Shown: piece by piece, positions 1 through 10,439 of the stretch | Numbering within the stretch: the stretch's first letter is position 1 | Layout of the letters: every line of letters starts with the position of its first letter | NCBI GenBank assembly: GCA_012295275.1 | Contig: CM022666.1 | Span: forward strand, 13,780,606-13,823,105 | Source of the DNA: Chrysomallon squamiferum | Lineage: Eukaryota; Mollusca; Gastropoda; Neomphalida; Peltospiridae | Length of the DNA stretch: 42,500 bases | Reading direction: 5' to 3' | Notes under the pieces: model-generated | Databases searched by the model: none | What the model was told of the DNA's origin: nothing | What the model saw: only the letters and a program-made list of their open reading frames with translations | Made by a program: the position numbers and the translations under genes

Positions 1-40
1 CGGTACAACTTAGAGGAGGAATTTAAAAAAAACAAAAAAA

Positions 41-777
41 CACGTCACCTACTTTGAATGGGAACATCAATACATTTCCGAGAGTCAGATGGAAAAAAAA
101 AAAAAAAAAAAAAAAAAAAATAATAATAATAAAATAAAATAAAAAATTAAGCAGAAAAGTACGATCTTATTTATTCTTTCGTTTTGTTCTGTTTTTCTTT
201 CTTACTTTTTTTTTTTTTTTAAATAGTAGAAATTTAAACCATTTTCGACATTAACAAGATCTCAGTTCACCGTGACGTCATATAAGCTGACGACACATGT
301 TGCTGACTGTCTTTCTGGTTCCTTGACACAAGTAACTCTCTCTGATATATAGTTAACGTTCAAACTTTAAACATGCGTTCGAGCCTGTTGGACACACTTT
401 TAATGTGACAGTCGTGTTAATTTTTTCTTTTTCCCTCAACGTGCGTAAAATAAGACATTTTTTTGCACAAGAAGCGAAAATTACCTTTCAGAGCTTTGAT
501 TTGACGGAAATTATTTCCGTATGGTACTTTTCATTAATTAAAAAAAAAAAACACGTGTCCTGACTTTGAATGGGAACATTATAACAGAAGTACAGTTATT
601 TCTGAAAAACGAGAGTCAGATGGAACAAAAAAAAAAAAAAAAAAAAAAATTATAATAATAATAAAATAAAATAAAAAATTAAGCAGAAAAGTACGATCTT
701 ATTTATTCTTTCGTTTTGTTCTGTTTTTTTTCTTTTCTTTTTTTTTTTTTTTAAATAGTAGAAATAAAGAGAAGCAT

Positions 778-857
<80 letters not shown>

Positions 858-1206
858 CTCTGTTGCTGTCTGTCTGTCTCTCTCTGTGACACACACACAC
901 AGACTCCTATACACGCAAGTATGCATCTGTGTTATCACACATACGCACACACATTAAAGAACATGCGTGCGTACGTGCGTGCACACACACACACACACAC
1001 ACACACGGGACGTGTTTACTTTTTTTTTTTTTCTCCTTACCGTGCGTAAAATAAGACATTAATTTTTGCGCACAAGAAGCGAAAATTACCTTTCAGAGCT
1101 TTGATTTGACTCGAAATTATTTCCGTATGGTACTTTTCATTAATTAAGCAACCATCAACACGTGTCCTGGGGCGAGGCTGGTGAACATTATAACAGAAAT
1201 ACAGTT
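41..1206. repeat. Three-copy tandem duplication, ~0.5-0.6 kb unit
   Basis: Segment X (CACGT..CTTTGAATGGGAACAT, then GAGAGTCAGATGGA, poly-A, AAT/AAAAT and TTAAGCAGAAAAGTACG) occurs at 41-231 and 552-768. It starts a third time at 1159 and is cut off after about 48 bases. Segment Y (GTGCGTAAAATAAGACAT through TTTCATTAATTA) occurs at 441-540 and 1042-1146. The order is X-Y-X-Y-X(partial), offset about 511 then about 607 bases. The copies differ by substitutions and by the X-Y spacer: 209 bases of complex DNA with a TGACGTCA at 273-280 in copy 1, and (TC)n plus (CA)n arrays in copy 2. No coding potential is seen. It may be a local duplication or part of a larger satellite cut by the window edge. 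Confidence 0.9.
781..853. repeat. (TC)36 microsatellite
   Basis: A pure TC array sits in the second duplication copy and is absent from the first, so it expanded or inserted after the duplication. A short (CA) run at 889-901 and a pure (CA)12 run at 982-1006 follow. Confidence 0.97.
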
Positions 1207-2454
1207 ATTCAAAGAAATATTATCGCTCTGAAACGTGTTGCTGCAAGCACTCGCAAGACTTCTTGCAAGAAAACTTTGAGTTAGATTACTGGCCATTTAC
1301 CTCCGATTACGCAGTCATAAATGCGTTTATTGATTCATCTAAGTCACTGCTTTGCTTTGGGTTACGGTCTCGTGAGAATATGCTTCTCTTGGTCGTGTTT
1401 AATATATTTGTGTTTCAGTACCAGCGAAAGTAAATTGTTTACAATCTTTGTATACGCAAAGGTTTGAGATGTCCATTGTTAACGTTGTTAACGATTCCAT
1501 CATTGATACAGGAAATATGTTTTGTCGGAAACCTTCCATTGTCAGTAGTGTTAATGCATGCATGCACGCACATACGCATGCACGCACATGCACGTGCACG
1601 CCCTCTATATAATTATGAAGCAGTTCTGTCTGAAAACAGTTACATAATATCCTAAACCTTTTTGAGAATTACAGAAAACAAATACATTTTATCGTAACTG
1701 TATCATTTTGTTATTAGATTCTGGAAAGTAATAAAAAAATTTTATTGAACAGTGTTTATTTTTGTATTAGATTTGGCTAATGAGTTAAATGTAAATGAAA
1801 ATGATTTATTCTCAGAATAGGAAAAGATGAAGACCAAGAGATAATATAATGAAAAGTTTTAAGGTTCAGTGTTCCAAGTTCATAAATATTAAATTATGGC
1901 TTTCAAGTTAAACATTCTGGCTTTTCGAGATTGGGAAAATAGATGCATAATATTATTTGTGATTTTTAAGTATTTTTCAATTAAAATAATGATATTAAGA
2001 ATTTTGGGATTATTATTTTTTTTTATTCAAAAAATAATTATAACGATTTTTTGAATATATCTTTTAATTAAAATGGTATTATCGGTTTAAGAAATTGTCT
2101 TTAAATTAAACTATATTACCGATTTTTAGATTAATTTTTTATTTATTTATTTATTTTTCTTCTTCATCTTTTTTTATAATTTTTTTTAAAAGTTAAACCA
2201 TACTATTAACGATATATACAAGTATTCTTTAAATTAAATTAACTATTTTTAAAAGAATTAAGTTAAGACAATATTAACATCAACATTTCTTTTAAACAGT
2301 ATCTTCAAATTAAATCATAGTAATTAAATTTAAAGAATAATTGTAAAATCATCGTGATACGAAATGAGATTAAAGTTTTTCAATACGTTTGGTGCAAAAA
2401 AGAAATTAAGTTTTAAAAAAAAAAAAATGATGAAGTAAAAGAAAAAGAAAACGT
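1207..2454. other. AT-rich non-coding stretch
   Basis: No gene is seen. The only unusual element is a strictly alternating purine-pyrimidine tract at 1554-1601 made of CA, CG and TG steps. The rest, especially 1900-2410, is A/T runs with stops in every frame. Confidence 0.7.
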
Positions 2455-3010
2455 AGTCCTAGACTGGTATCCAGAAAAAAAGATCCGCTGCTGGCTGATT
2501 ACCAGTCGACAAGGAAAGGTCTAAAAACGAGCGATCGACTCGGTGAAGTGAAGTTTATTAACACGATAATGAATACTATGTTTTTGCGTTAATTCCTTCT
2601 CTAAAGGTTTTGCGTCCAGTCAATGCATGTTTGGACGATCTCTGTTGACATTCGATATTTAACAGAATCGGATAAATGGAAGTGCGGAAGGACTTCCTAG
2701 TGCGATGAACAGAATTTCCTCACACGCTTCACGTCTGCCACGGCTAAATTGAAATCCACCGGTACTACTAGGGGGGCTGATTGATTCGGCTGAAAGCGTA
2801 ACGCGAAGGACATGCTAGGTTATTTTTTTTACGACAAAGACGACAGAGTAGATATGTTATCGCCAGCGCCTTTGGTTCGTATCCGGAAATCCGCCCCATC
2901 TAAAGCTAAATAGAGATCTCTCTCTTTTTTTAACCTCTCTCTTTACGTCTTGCTTTCAAAGTTTTCTTTGTTAACGTCGTACAAGACTAGCAAATCAGTC
3001 TCCGGTTTAC
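2455..3010. other. Complex-sequence block with inverted repeat
   Basis: This is a patch of balanced base composition between AT-rich flanks. GACTGGTA (2462-2469) is complementary to TACCAGTC (2500-2507), and an inner ATCCAG faces CTGG..AT, so the segment could form a bulged hairpin. No long frame or recognised repeat family is seen. It could be a regulatory element, an untranslated exon or an old transposon. Confidence 0.4.
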
Positions 3011-3170
3011 ACGAGCGCTCTAAAAAAAAAAATGTATTTAAGCGTAGACATTAAAACGTTTAAAAAGAAACAAGAAACAAAATGGAAAAAATGGGAGAAA
3101 AATAAAAAGTACAGAATTCGAAACGTCGATTTTAATGATAAATAAATGAAGGACAAATATCGTCATCATC

Positions 3171-3249
3171 ATTATCATCATCGTGTGGTCATCATCGTCA
3201 TTGTCATTATCATCATCGTGTGGTCATCATCGTCATTGTCATTATCATC
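3171..3249 (+). repeat. 35-bp minisatellite, 2.3 copies
   Basis: A 35-base unit beginning ATTATCATCATCGTGTGG is repeated identically at 3171-3205 and 3206-3240 and restarts at 3241. It sits in a CAT/ATC-rich patch. Nothing gene-like is seen from 3250 to 3785. Confidence 0.9.
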
Positions 3250-3785
3250 TTTCAGAATCTATGTTAATGGAGATTCTTTAATACGACTCAACGTATCATG
3301 CACAGATGGCGTCACAGAAGCAGACATCATTGTTTAAGAAAAAAAAAAAAATTGTAAAAATAAAAATTAAAAACTAAATTAAGAAGATCAAGACTAGTTC
3401 AAATATTACAAGTCATAAAAACGTGACCAGTCTGTTCACTTGTGAGATAAATTCTGTGTGTAATTTGTCTAAATGTCTGAGATAATCCTGTGAGAGATTT
3501 AATCTGTTATGTTACGAGGTAATTGTAATTAATAATGTTCGTATCACCGATTATACTAATACCGCTGTTGTGTAATGCGTTACTGACCAGAAAACATGTA
3601 GCTAGTGAATGTGGCATATCTATACAACATGAAAATGAAATTAAAATAAAATAAAATAAAATGAAGTGAAATAAAATAAAATAAAAATAAAGGAAGAAAT
3701 AAAGAAAGAATCAAAGAAAAGAACAAAGAAAAGAAAGTGAATATAGTATATATTACAAAGACAAACACACTATAAAATACAAGTA

Positions 3786-4145
3786 AACTACTACTACTAC
3801 TACTACTACTTCTTCTACCTTTACAGCACCTAGCACTACTCTTACTAATGTTACTGTAGTAATTATTCTACCATTTATATTCAGATATTACTTCCACTGC
3901 TATCGAGACTGATACTACTACCACTACAACAACAACAACTACAACTGCATTTACTTCTTTTAATATTACTTTGATATTCGAACTCAAATATTACTGCTAT
4001 TACTACTTTTATTACTACTAACATCAATACTACTACTACTATTACTTATAAACTTCTACTGCTGCTACTACTACTACTACTATTATTAATACAGTTACTA
4101 CTGTTACTATTACTGGTGATGACGGTAATGATGATGATGACGATA
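3786..4145. repeat. Degenerate (ACT)n trinucleotide array
   Basis: About 360 bases of imperfect ACT/ATT/AAC trinucleotides end in a short GAT run. Imperfect arrays of this kind recur through the window and seem to be old trinucleotide expansions. Confidence 0.9.
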
Positions 4146-4949
4146 ACTCCAACAATAATAAGAAAAAAAAGAAAAAAAGATTACGGCAGTAATGAAGATG
4201 TTAAAATAATTCCATTACAACAATAAGCAAAAAAACGGAAGAAAAAAATTAAAAAGCTCATGAACACAGACGATTAAAAATTAAAAGTCATCGAAATTAA
4301 CTTGAAAAACAGGATTACGTGAAAACTAATTATTTCTTGCTTGTAGGCACATATAATTTAAATCTGAGACAAAAACCGCGACATCAAGTGTTTAGTTAGT
4401 GTAACAGTCTGTTAAGTCTGAGTTCAGTCTTTCCCTTCGCTGGACACATCTACAATTAACTCTTCACGGGAGGCAGACTCGATATCGACAGCTTAAAACT
4501 TATTTTTACGGGATGTAGGTAATTGGCTGTACATTTTCGTCTGGCTGTTTGCGTAGGTTTTGTTTGTAAATGTAAGCTCCCAGCATGTCAACATGCTTGT
4601 ATGTCGGTGCGGATGCATAATTTATGCGTACGTATATCCTCGCGAATTTGGTTTTTATTTATGAATCCAAGTTTATGAGTGTGTATAAGCCTGAGTGCGG
4701 ATAATGTGCGCGCGTTTGCATATGTAAATGTTAGTGCGTATGTCCTCGTGATCCTAAAACAGACTGAACTAGAAGCTCTGGTCACTCAAATAATAATCAA
4801 ACACTGCAGTAGCGGCCAGACGTTATCAATATGTAGTTCTGGCTAAATAAAGCCAGTTTTGGACGATTAAATATTGGTTAAGTGTCATTTACCAGCTAAA
4901 CTGATAATCAGTTAAGGAAACAATCTGAATAGAACTTTGCATCTTTTGC

Positions 4950-4950
<1 letters not shown>
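4146..4950. other. Non-coding, no gene seen
   Basis: This is AT-rich DNA with a degenerate GT/GC-rich patch at 4600-4745. The open minus-strand frame across that patch (to 4785) reads as low-complexity Thr/Arg/His and is not taken as a gene. Confidence 0.6.

Positions 4951-5013
<63 letters not shown>
4951..5013. repeat. (TC)31 microsatellite
   Basis: A pure TC array followed by GT and TA dinucleotides to about 5055. Confidence 0.97.
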
Positions 5014-5017
<4 letters not shown>

Positions 5018-6650
5018 ATATTTGTGTGTGTGTTTATATATACATATATATAAGATGAACTGTTGAAAGATAAAAAAAATGTTAATAAAAGTTTAAAAAG
5101 AACTAAGTAATTTTGTTCAAACAAATCAACATCTAACTTATTTTCTCTGTCTTGCATTACACCACTATCCATTTACTTAACATTATAAATATTCGTTTTT
5201 AAATTAACTCTTTTTCAAAAGGCTTTCAGATATATATATATATATCCTTTACTGTTTATGGAACCTTTATGCTTTTTCTGTCAGATTAATTTTCATAATA
5301 ACTTACTTTTTATTACAGTTCTTAAGGAATACGTGACACTAACAAATAACTGTAGGAATATTTACGGGAATGAATAAAAATATTTATTAGTGTATTAGAA
5401 AGAATTACAGTACTTCTGTTTACTTTTCCAGTTCTTAGTGTTAAACAGAAAAAAAGTAAAATAAATCTAAACTGAAAAAAAAACCAAAAAAAAAAAAACA
5501 GTGCCTTTGAAGTCAAATTACTCAAAAGAAAACTAAATTATTTCTTGAAAAAAAAGAGCAAAAAAGCAGAATTTTTTTTTTTTTTTTTTTTTAAATGTTT
5601 ATTTATTTACTTTTTTTTTTTTTTGATATGATGCAAGCATACAGTTATTATATTTTTTTTTGCACTATATTCTTCTATTTGACATCATTAAAACTATTTT
5701 TTTCACCCCGCCTATTTCTACACACCCGTGTCTTTCTCTATTATTGGCGATTAATGCCACACTTACACTGAACAAGCCACAATTTTATTTTTCATATTTA
5801 CGATATAAACCATAAAACCTTGATTCTGCATTTTTACATCAATTTCTCGCTGCCTGTTAATGCTACAATGAAATCTGAAATTTCTTACACTTTTTTTTTC
5901 GGTAGAAAACGTTTGAAGTGCTCTGGTTGTGTGTTTCCTTCATTATTACATGCTCATTCTTCAGAAGACATGGCGTAAATTTAACAACCGAAAATTATCT
6001 TAATTGGCAGCGCAGCCTTCGCGAACTGAGAAGATGTTGTTAAAAAGCAGGAATCTGGAAGTAAAAGACGTGTAAATAATGCAGGGTTTGTCTCGAAAGC
6101 TTTCACGTCTTGTCCAGATCCTTTGATGCATGTGATATTGTTATTTCCCAGCCGGCTTCGGTGAGTAGTTTTCCACAATGGCGGCGGCCATGAAATACCA
6201 TCCGTAGGGTAATTTCCGCCTTTCTGGGAAGAGCACCGATTGTTTTCGCCGACTTCTCTGTGACTTTGATAATAATGTTCTTCCTTTTCTTACGTCGTTT
6301 ACGACTATGATTAGTTAATATTTATTAATACTTTTCAGAATATAATAAAAACATTATGAATAATAATAATAGTAATAAAAAAAAATAAGAAATAAAAACT
6401 GTAATGGCAACTCATGCTTAAAGCGGCTATTGTGATAGACGTTTGCTGAGCTTTTTGTTTTAACTAAAGAACGCTGACTTTCTATTTTCTATTTTTGTTT
6501 TTCCTTTAAGCATTTTTTTAAATTCTTTTCTTTTTTCTTTCTTTCTTTCTTTACGTTCAGTCTTCTTCTGTCTTTTTAAATTTCTTTGAGCTTATCTATT
6601 TTTTTTTTTTTTTATCTGCGCTTGTCTGTCTCTAGTAACAGACATTTACC
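5014..6650. other. AT-rich non-coding stretch with YY1-like site
   Basis: Poly-A and poly-T tracts dominate. The block at 5980-6260 has higher complexity and includes CAATGGCGGC at 6176-6185, matching the known YY1 consensus around ATGGCGG. The ATG inside it opens only nine codons before TAG, so it is not called a gene. Confidence 0.5.
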
Positions 6651-7240
6651 AGCCTCCGAGTAACATTTTGATCAAACAAGTTTTATATGATAAGAAATAA
6701 GTTTGCTTTATCTGTCAGTCTGTCCGTCTGTCTTGTCCGACAACGATCAGCCACGTGCGATGACGTAACATAACGAATCACATCTGTCCGTCTGTCTTTC
6801 AGTCTTGCGTCCTGCCTCTCCACAACCAGTGTAAAACTTTGATCAAACAGAGGGACGCTGACGTAAAGTGAGGTTTTTGTTCCACTTACGTCTTCGCGAA
6901 TCAATTTACAAACGACTAGTTTCGAGCTTTTTCAGCAGACCGATTTTTGGGGTTGGTTTCTCTCCGCGGACAGAAAATCGGTTCATTATTGGTCAAAGCT
7001 GGCCACTTCACACTGGATTTATCTCATTATCGTCTGCTAATACGAGGTGTCCATTTCGCTGTTACAGGATTTCGCCATTTATACTGCAGTGGTTTTCACA
7101 AGGAAGAGAAAAAACCCCAATAAAAAAGGAAATTCTGGATCACGACACAGATTTGAAGGTTTAATGGACCTATTTTCCACTGCGGTGGAATCACTGTTGA
7201 TGACGTCAGCGGTTTCACTCAATAATCAACCATACGTTTG
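6651..7240. promoter_or_regulatory. Complex block with paired TTTGATCAAA and a CRE
   Basis: Two copies of the palindrome TTTGATCAAA lie at 6667-6676 and 6838-6847. The second is preceded by AC, giving ACTTTGATC, which resembles a TCF/LEF site. A perfect CRE palindrome TGACGTCA is at 7201-7208. CTGTCCGTCTGTCTT-like strings near 6719 and 6786 hint at an old local duplication. Open frames reach 98 codons (from 6868) without recognisable domains. The regulatory role is inference. Confidence 0.3.
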
Positions 7241-7303
7241 ACCTAATGAGTCTATTTTGAGATAAGGAACTGTATAGAGATTGTGTGCGTGTGCGTGTTT
7301 GTA

Positions 7304-7328
7304 AGTGTGTCTGTGTGTGTGTGTGTGT

Positions 7329-7399
<71 letters not shown>
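7304..7399. repeat. (GT)n-(GA)34 compound microsatellite
   Basis: GT dinucleotides at about 7304-7328 run into a pure GA array at 7331-7399. Imperfect AAC/ACA trinucleotides follow at 7441-7700. Confidence 0.95.
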
Positions 7400-7400
<1 letters not shown>

Positions 7401-7700
7401 AAGCAATCGGACGTGTACGAAACAAACGTATGTCTAGTAACAATTACAGCACTTAACACCGTGATATCAACCTCAATAAGAACAACATCATCATTAGCAA
7501 CGAAATCACCGATAGTGTTACAACGACGTCTAAAACAATAGCAATAACAAAAACACAGTATTAACAAAAAAGCAATAATAAGAAAATCATTATTAACTAC
7601 AACAGAGAACTTCAACAGCAAAAAACGACACTAACAACAAAAAAACTAGCAGTAACAAACAACTTCAACAACTACAATAACAACTACAATAACAGTCTAA

Positions 7701-8018
7701 ATGAAAATAACGACGGCGGAAGCAATAACCACCGTGACACCATGTACGACAAATGTACAAAAAAAAAATCTTGATGTTCAAATCATTGACAGAGTTTCTT
7801 CTACAAATATTCGCTTCAGTCATTTAATAAAACCAGTACGACCCGGAGGCAAACATATACGAACGAGAGAAATTAATAAAAGAGTTTGGCTTCTGGTGAA
7901 TATTTGGTCAATTACAGTTGTTCTTCTGAAAACAGGAAATAATGTGCACAGAAGAGAAATCTGGACAGATTGCAAATCGGGGCTATTTGAATTCAGGACG
8001 AGAAGTGAATGGGCTTAG
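7701..8018 (+). CDS. Unassigned 105-codon open frame
   Basis: The frame opens with ATG directly after an AAC-rich array and ends at TAG. Its translation is not simple repeat: it has mixed polar and hydrophobic residues, a hydrophobic WLLVNIWSITVVLL stretch near residues 67-80 and a Trp near the C-terminus. No family is recognised. In DNA this AT-rich, a frame of this length is expected by chance about once or twice in 42 kb by my rough estimate. It is recorded because it is the longest non-repetitive frame in the window. There is no splice, promoter or poly-A support. Confidence 0.1.
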   Translation: MKITTAEAITTVTPCTTNVQKKNLDVQIIDRVSSTNIRFSHLIKPVRPGGKHIRTREINKRVWLLVNIWSITVVLLKTGNNVHRREIWTDCKSGLFEFRTRSEWA

Positions 8019-8130
8019 TAAAACTGGGGCACGTAGAAAAGTTGAAATGTTCTGGAAGCTGGTTACGGATGTTTGTGAACTTTGTGTAAAGGAAAGAGCT
8101 ATATGTCTCAGCTCTCTACTGATTTGTTAA

Positions 8131-8131
8131 A

Positions 8132-8165
<34 letters not shown>

Positions 8166-8335
8166 ATTACGTTACCCCAACATTTTATTGTTATTATTAT
8201 TATTTGTTTTTTTTTTTTTTTTTTGTTTTTTTTTAGTTGTTTTTTTTTTTCATTTGTAATTTTAGTGGTTACTAAAGACAAAATATAGTTGTTTTTTTTT
8301 TTATATTTTTTTTATATTTTATTTATTTTTTATAA
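8131..8335. repeat. Poly-T tracts
   Basis: Four or more T runs of 9-31 bases are separated by short spacers. The DNA from 8336 to 8801 is AT-rich with nothing gene-like. Confidence 0.9.
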
Positions 8336-8799
8336 TGATGAGATTGAAGGGGAAAAATCGATCTCATAACTGCATGGGATTTTCTTTTTATCGCTTAGCA
8401 GCAAATTAGCTTTTACACACAGCAAAACATAGACCTTTGATAAAGAAGCAACAGAGCACAGTTTCTTTACTTTCATTATTTATTTATCTTTTTAATTACC
8501 TCTGTAAAATAACTTACAGTCATTTCGCTATTGACGCCAATACATCTCTGCTGTACTTACATTAAAGATGTTGAAACTGACTTCGTTTTTCAAAACATTA
8601 AAGTTAATAATAAACTGTACTAGTTATTACGTAAGGCCAACGTCAAATTAAATATCGAAAATCGCAATTAGGGGATGAAAGAATATCGTCTTGTTAAGAT
8701 TAAGAAAATTAAAATACAAATGGTGAATGAAAACGTTATAAAAAAGAGAGGAAAGATAAAAGGTAGAGGAATGTTAAACTTACATGTTAATCTGTTATT

Positions 8800-8801
<2 letters not shown>

Positions 8802-8844
<43 letters not shown>
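8802..8844. repeat. (CA)21 microsatellite
   Basis: A pure CA array followed by short TA and CA runs to about 8946. Confidence 0.97.
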
Positions 8845-8850
<6 letters not shown>

Positions 8851-9031
8851 AATTAAATGAAGAAGCACAGAAGTAAATTATAGATAGAAATAAAGATAGA
8901 CATATATGTATGTTTGTGTATACATATATACACACACACACACATATAACAACGACCACATACACATAAGAATGAAAGAGAAAAGAAAACAATAAATATA
9001 ATCCTGCTTAATAATGTTCCATTACAGTGGT

Positions 9032-9035
9032 ATTA

Positions 9036-9122
<87 letters not shown>
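9032..9122. repeat. (ATT)30 microsatellite
   Basis: A nearly pure ATT array with one G interruption. Its last TA forms the left TA flank of the transposon copy that follows. Confidence 0.97.
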
Positions 9123-9123
<1 letters not shown>

Positions 9124-9369
9124 AGTTTAACCTCGGGTTACGAACTTAATTTATTCCAGAACTTGGTCCGTAAACCGAAGTGATGTCAGACACATGAACG
9201 CCATTCTCATGTTTTGCAGTTATTTCTTTCTTAACTTATACTGTGATATGTTTATACTTTCCACCAGCATTGTCGCTTTCACGTTTTGTTTTCTTGGGCG
9301 CCATACTGGACAGGGTATAATTAAAAACAATATATACACATAAAAACAGCTTCGAGGCGTTCGTAACTG
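9123..9369 (-). mobile_element. Tigger/pogo (Tc1-mariner) deletion derivative, 247 bp
   Basis: The element starts TA-CAGTT and ends AACTG-TA, giving a TA target duplication with short inverted ends. The left end (ACCTCGGGTTACGAAC, then TTGGTCCGTAAACCG) has the style of Tigger/pogo terminal inverted repeats. The minus strand encodes a transposase N-terminus that runs directly into the left terminal repeat, so the catalytic DDE domain and C-terminus are missing. The copy is non-autonomous and lies between an ATT array and an AGT array. The terminal repeats are unequal: the right end shares only CAGTT and a GTTACGAACG-like core. Confidence 0.75.
9146..9304 (-). pseudogene. Tigger/pogo transposase N-terminal fragment
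   Basis: Reading down from ATG at 9304 gives MAPKKTKRESDNAGGKYK, a basic N-terminus. After one in-frame TAA at codon 23 the frame continues as VKKEITAKHENGVHVSDI. The pattern K-E-I-x-A-K-H-E-N-G-V-x-V-S-D is the start of the CENP-B/pogo-type helix-turn-helix DNA-binding domain of Tigger transposases. The frame is otherwise intact for 53 codons, then becomes terminal-repeat sequence and stops. It is a dead fragment of a DNA-binding domain only. Confidence 0.75.
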
Positions 9370-9385
9370 TATTATTAGTATTCAC

Positions 9386-9393
9386 AGTAGTAA

Positions 9394-9440
<47 letters not shown>
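9386..9440. repeat. (AGT)18 microsatellite
   Basis: A near-pure AGT/TAG array immediately right of the Tigger derivative. Nothing gene-like is seen at 9441-9650. Confidence 0.95.
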
Positions 9441-9708
9441 AAAGTACTCTTTCATCAAACTATTTTTTAATATTTCTTACGACCACCATTTTTTTCTTAA
9501 CGGTTTTTGTTTTTCTTTTCTTTTCGCTTTTTTTTTCTTCTCAATCCTCTTTTGATAGTTCTGCTATTATTTTTCTAACAACATTGGAAACATTAGCAAA
9601 AACCCAGGGGAAATTATCCAGACGATAAAACCGCGAAAATTATGTTTACTACGTCAATACTGTATAAATGTTGCTACGTGACACGTCATAATGGGAAAGC
9701 TCTAAAAC

Positions 9709-9728
9709 GACGTCACGGCTATAAAAGG
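9709..9728 (+). promoter_or_regulatory. CRE-like site plus TATA box
   Basis: CGACGTCACG (9709-9718, one base off a full CRE) lies directly upstream of a canonical TATAAAAGG box at 9720-9728. A second CRE half-site, CACGTCA, lies about 35 bases further up. A TATA box with CRE sites is a standard metazoan core promoter layout. Initiation would be expected near 9750. Motif evidence only. Confidence 0.4.
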
Positions 9729-9739
9729 ATATTGTTGAC

Positions 9740-9782
9740 GAATTAAGCCGAAGCACTTCTCGGTTTTCGTTCGGCTGAATTC
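9740..9782 (+). other. 13-bp-arm hairpin at the predicted transcription start
   Basis: Arms 9740-9752 and 9770-9782 are complementary at 12 of 13 positions (mismatch A9745/G9777) around a 17-base loop. The stem straddles the expected start of a transcript from the TATA box. It could be a 5' RNA hairpin or a dyad protein-binding site. Confidence 0.5.
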
Positions 9783-9787
9783 GTGAA

Positions 9788-9844
9788 ATGGTTCGTTTGT
9801 TAATGGATGTTTTGAATTTCATCTGTGTACATTTAACACAATAA
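9788..9844 (+). CDS. 18-codon ORF ending on a poly-A signal
   Basis: ATG at 9788 opens 18 codons (MVRLLMDVLNFICVHLTQ) ending at TAA 9842-9844. The stop overlaps AATAAA at 9843-9848. TATA box, hairpin, short ORF and poly-A signal fit in 130 bases. That spacing could be a minimal transcription unit, the U3-R-U5 part of a decayed solo LTR, or chance in AT-rich DNA. No homolog is recognised. Confidence 0.15.
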   Translation: MVRLLMDVLNFICVHLTQ

Positions 9845-10062
9845 TAAAGGGAATTTAGTTTCGCTTCTGTTATCAACTGTTAAATTAGAGGCAGAAATAA
9901 GCGCAGATTGAGTGTTTGGATGCTGCTGATTCAAAGCTTTTTACAATCTCTGTTGCTTTTTTCAACAGGCTGTAAAACAAGGCTAGCAATTTGCATGTTA
10001 TTTAGCGTGCGTGTTTTTTGTTGTCTAATTTTTTTTTTTTTAGCTTCGTTATTGTTGTTTTG

Positions 10063-10063
10063 C

Positions 10064-10129
<66 letters not shown>

Positions 10130-10346
10130 CGTGTACGAAATTTCTACTGACTTTTTTTGGTTTTTTTTTTCTTTCATTCTCTTTCTTTCTTTCTATCTTT
10201 CTTTCTTTCGTTCTATCTTTCTTTCTTTCTTTCTTTCATTCTTTCTTTCTTTCATTCCTTCTTTCTTAATATACTTATATACATTCATTTAATAAAATTT
10301 ATTTAAACTTTTAAAATTATTTCTACCACTAGATATGCGCGCATAC

Positions 10347-10382
<36 letters not shown>
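10063..10382. repeat. (TTTA)n-(ATT)n, (CTTT)n and (ACATAC)n arrays
   Basis: TTTA at 10063-10100 passes into ATT at 10101-10129. An imperfect CTTT array covers 10165-10265 and a hexanucleotide ACATAC array covers 10345-10382. The DNA from 9849 to 10062 has nothing recognisable. Confidence 0.93.
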
Positions 10383-10383
<1 letters not shown>

Positions 10384-10439
10384 GACAGACATGTGTTTGT
10401 TTGTATAACAGTATTTGTCGAACCTTGTGTTTGTTAATT

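Noticed and set aside
3146-3249. CRISPR-like array at the 35-bp repeats
   Set aside because: The units are directly adjacent with no spacers and lie in an animal-type genome; this is a minisatellite.
6130-6165. Nine-base microexon between TTATTTCCCAG and GTGAGTAG
   Set aside because: Acceptor and donor consensus are both good, but without flanking exons a nine-base exon cannot be supported.
6179-6208. First coding exon starting ATGGCGGCGGCC
   Set aside because: The frame stops after nine codons at TAG, and the nearby GGGTAAT donor-like string lies after that stop.
6868-7164. 98-codon plus-strand frame
   Set aside because: Length is close to what chance allows in a balanced-composition block. 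No domain, no splice-site pair and no start context support it.
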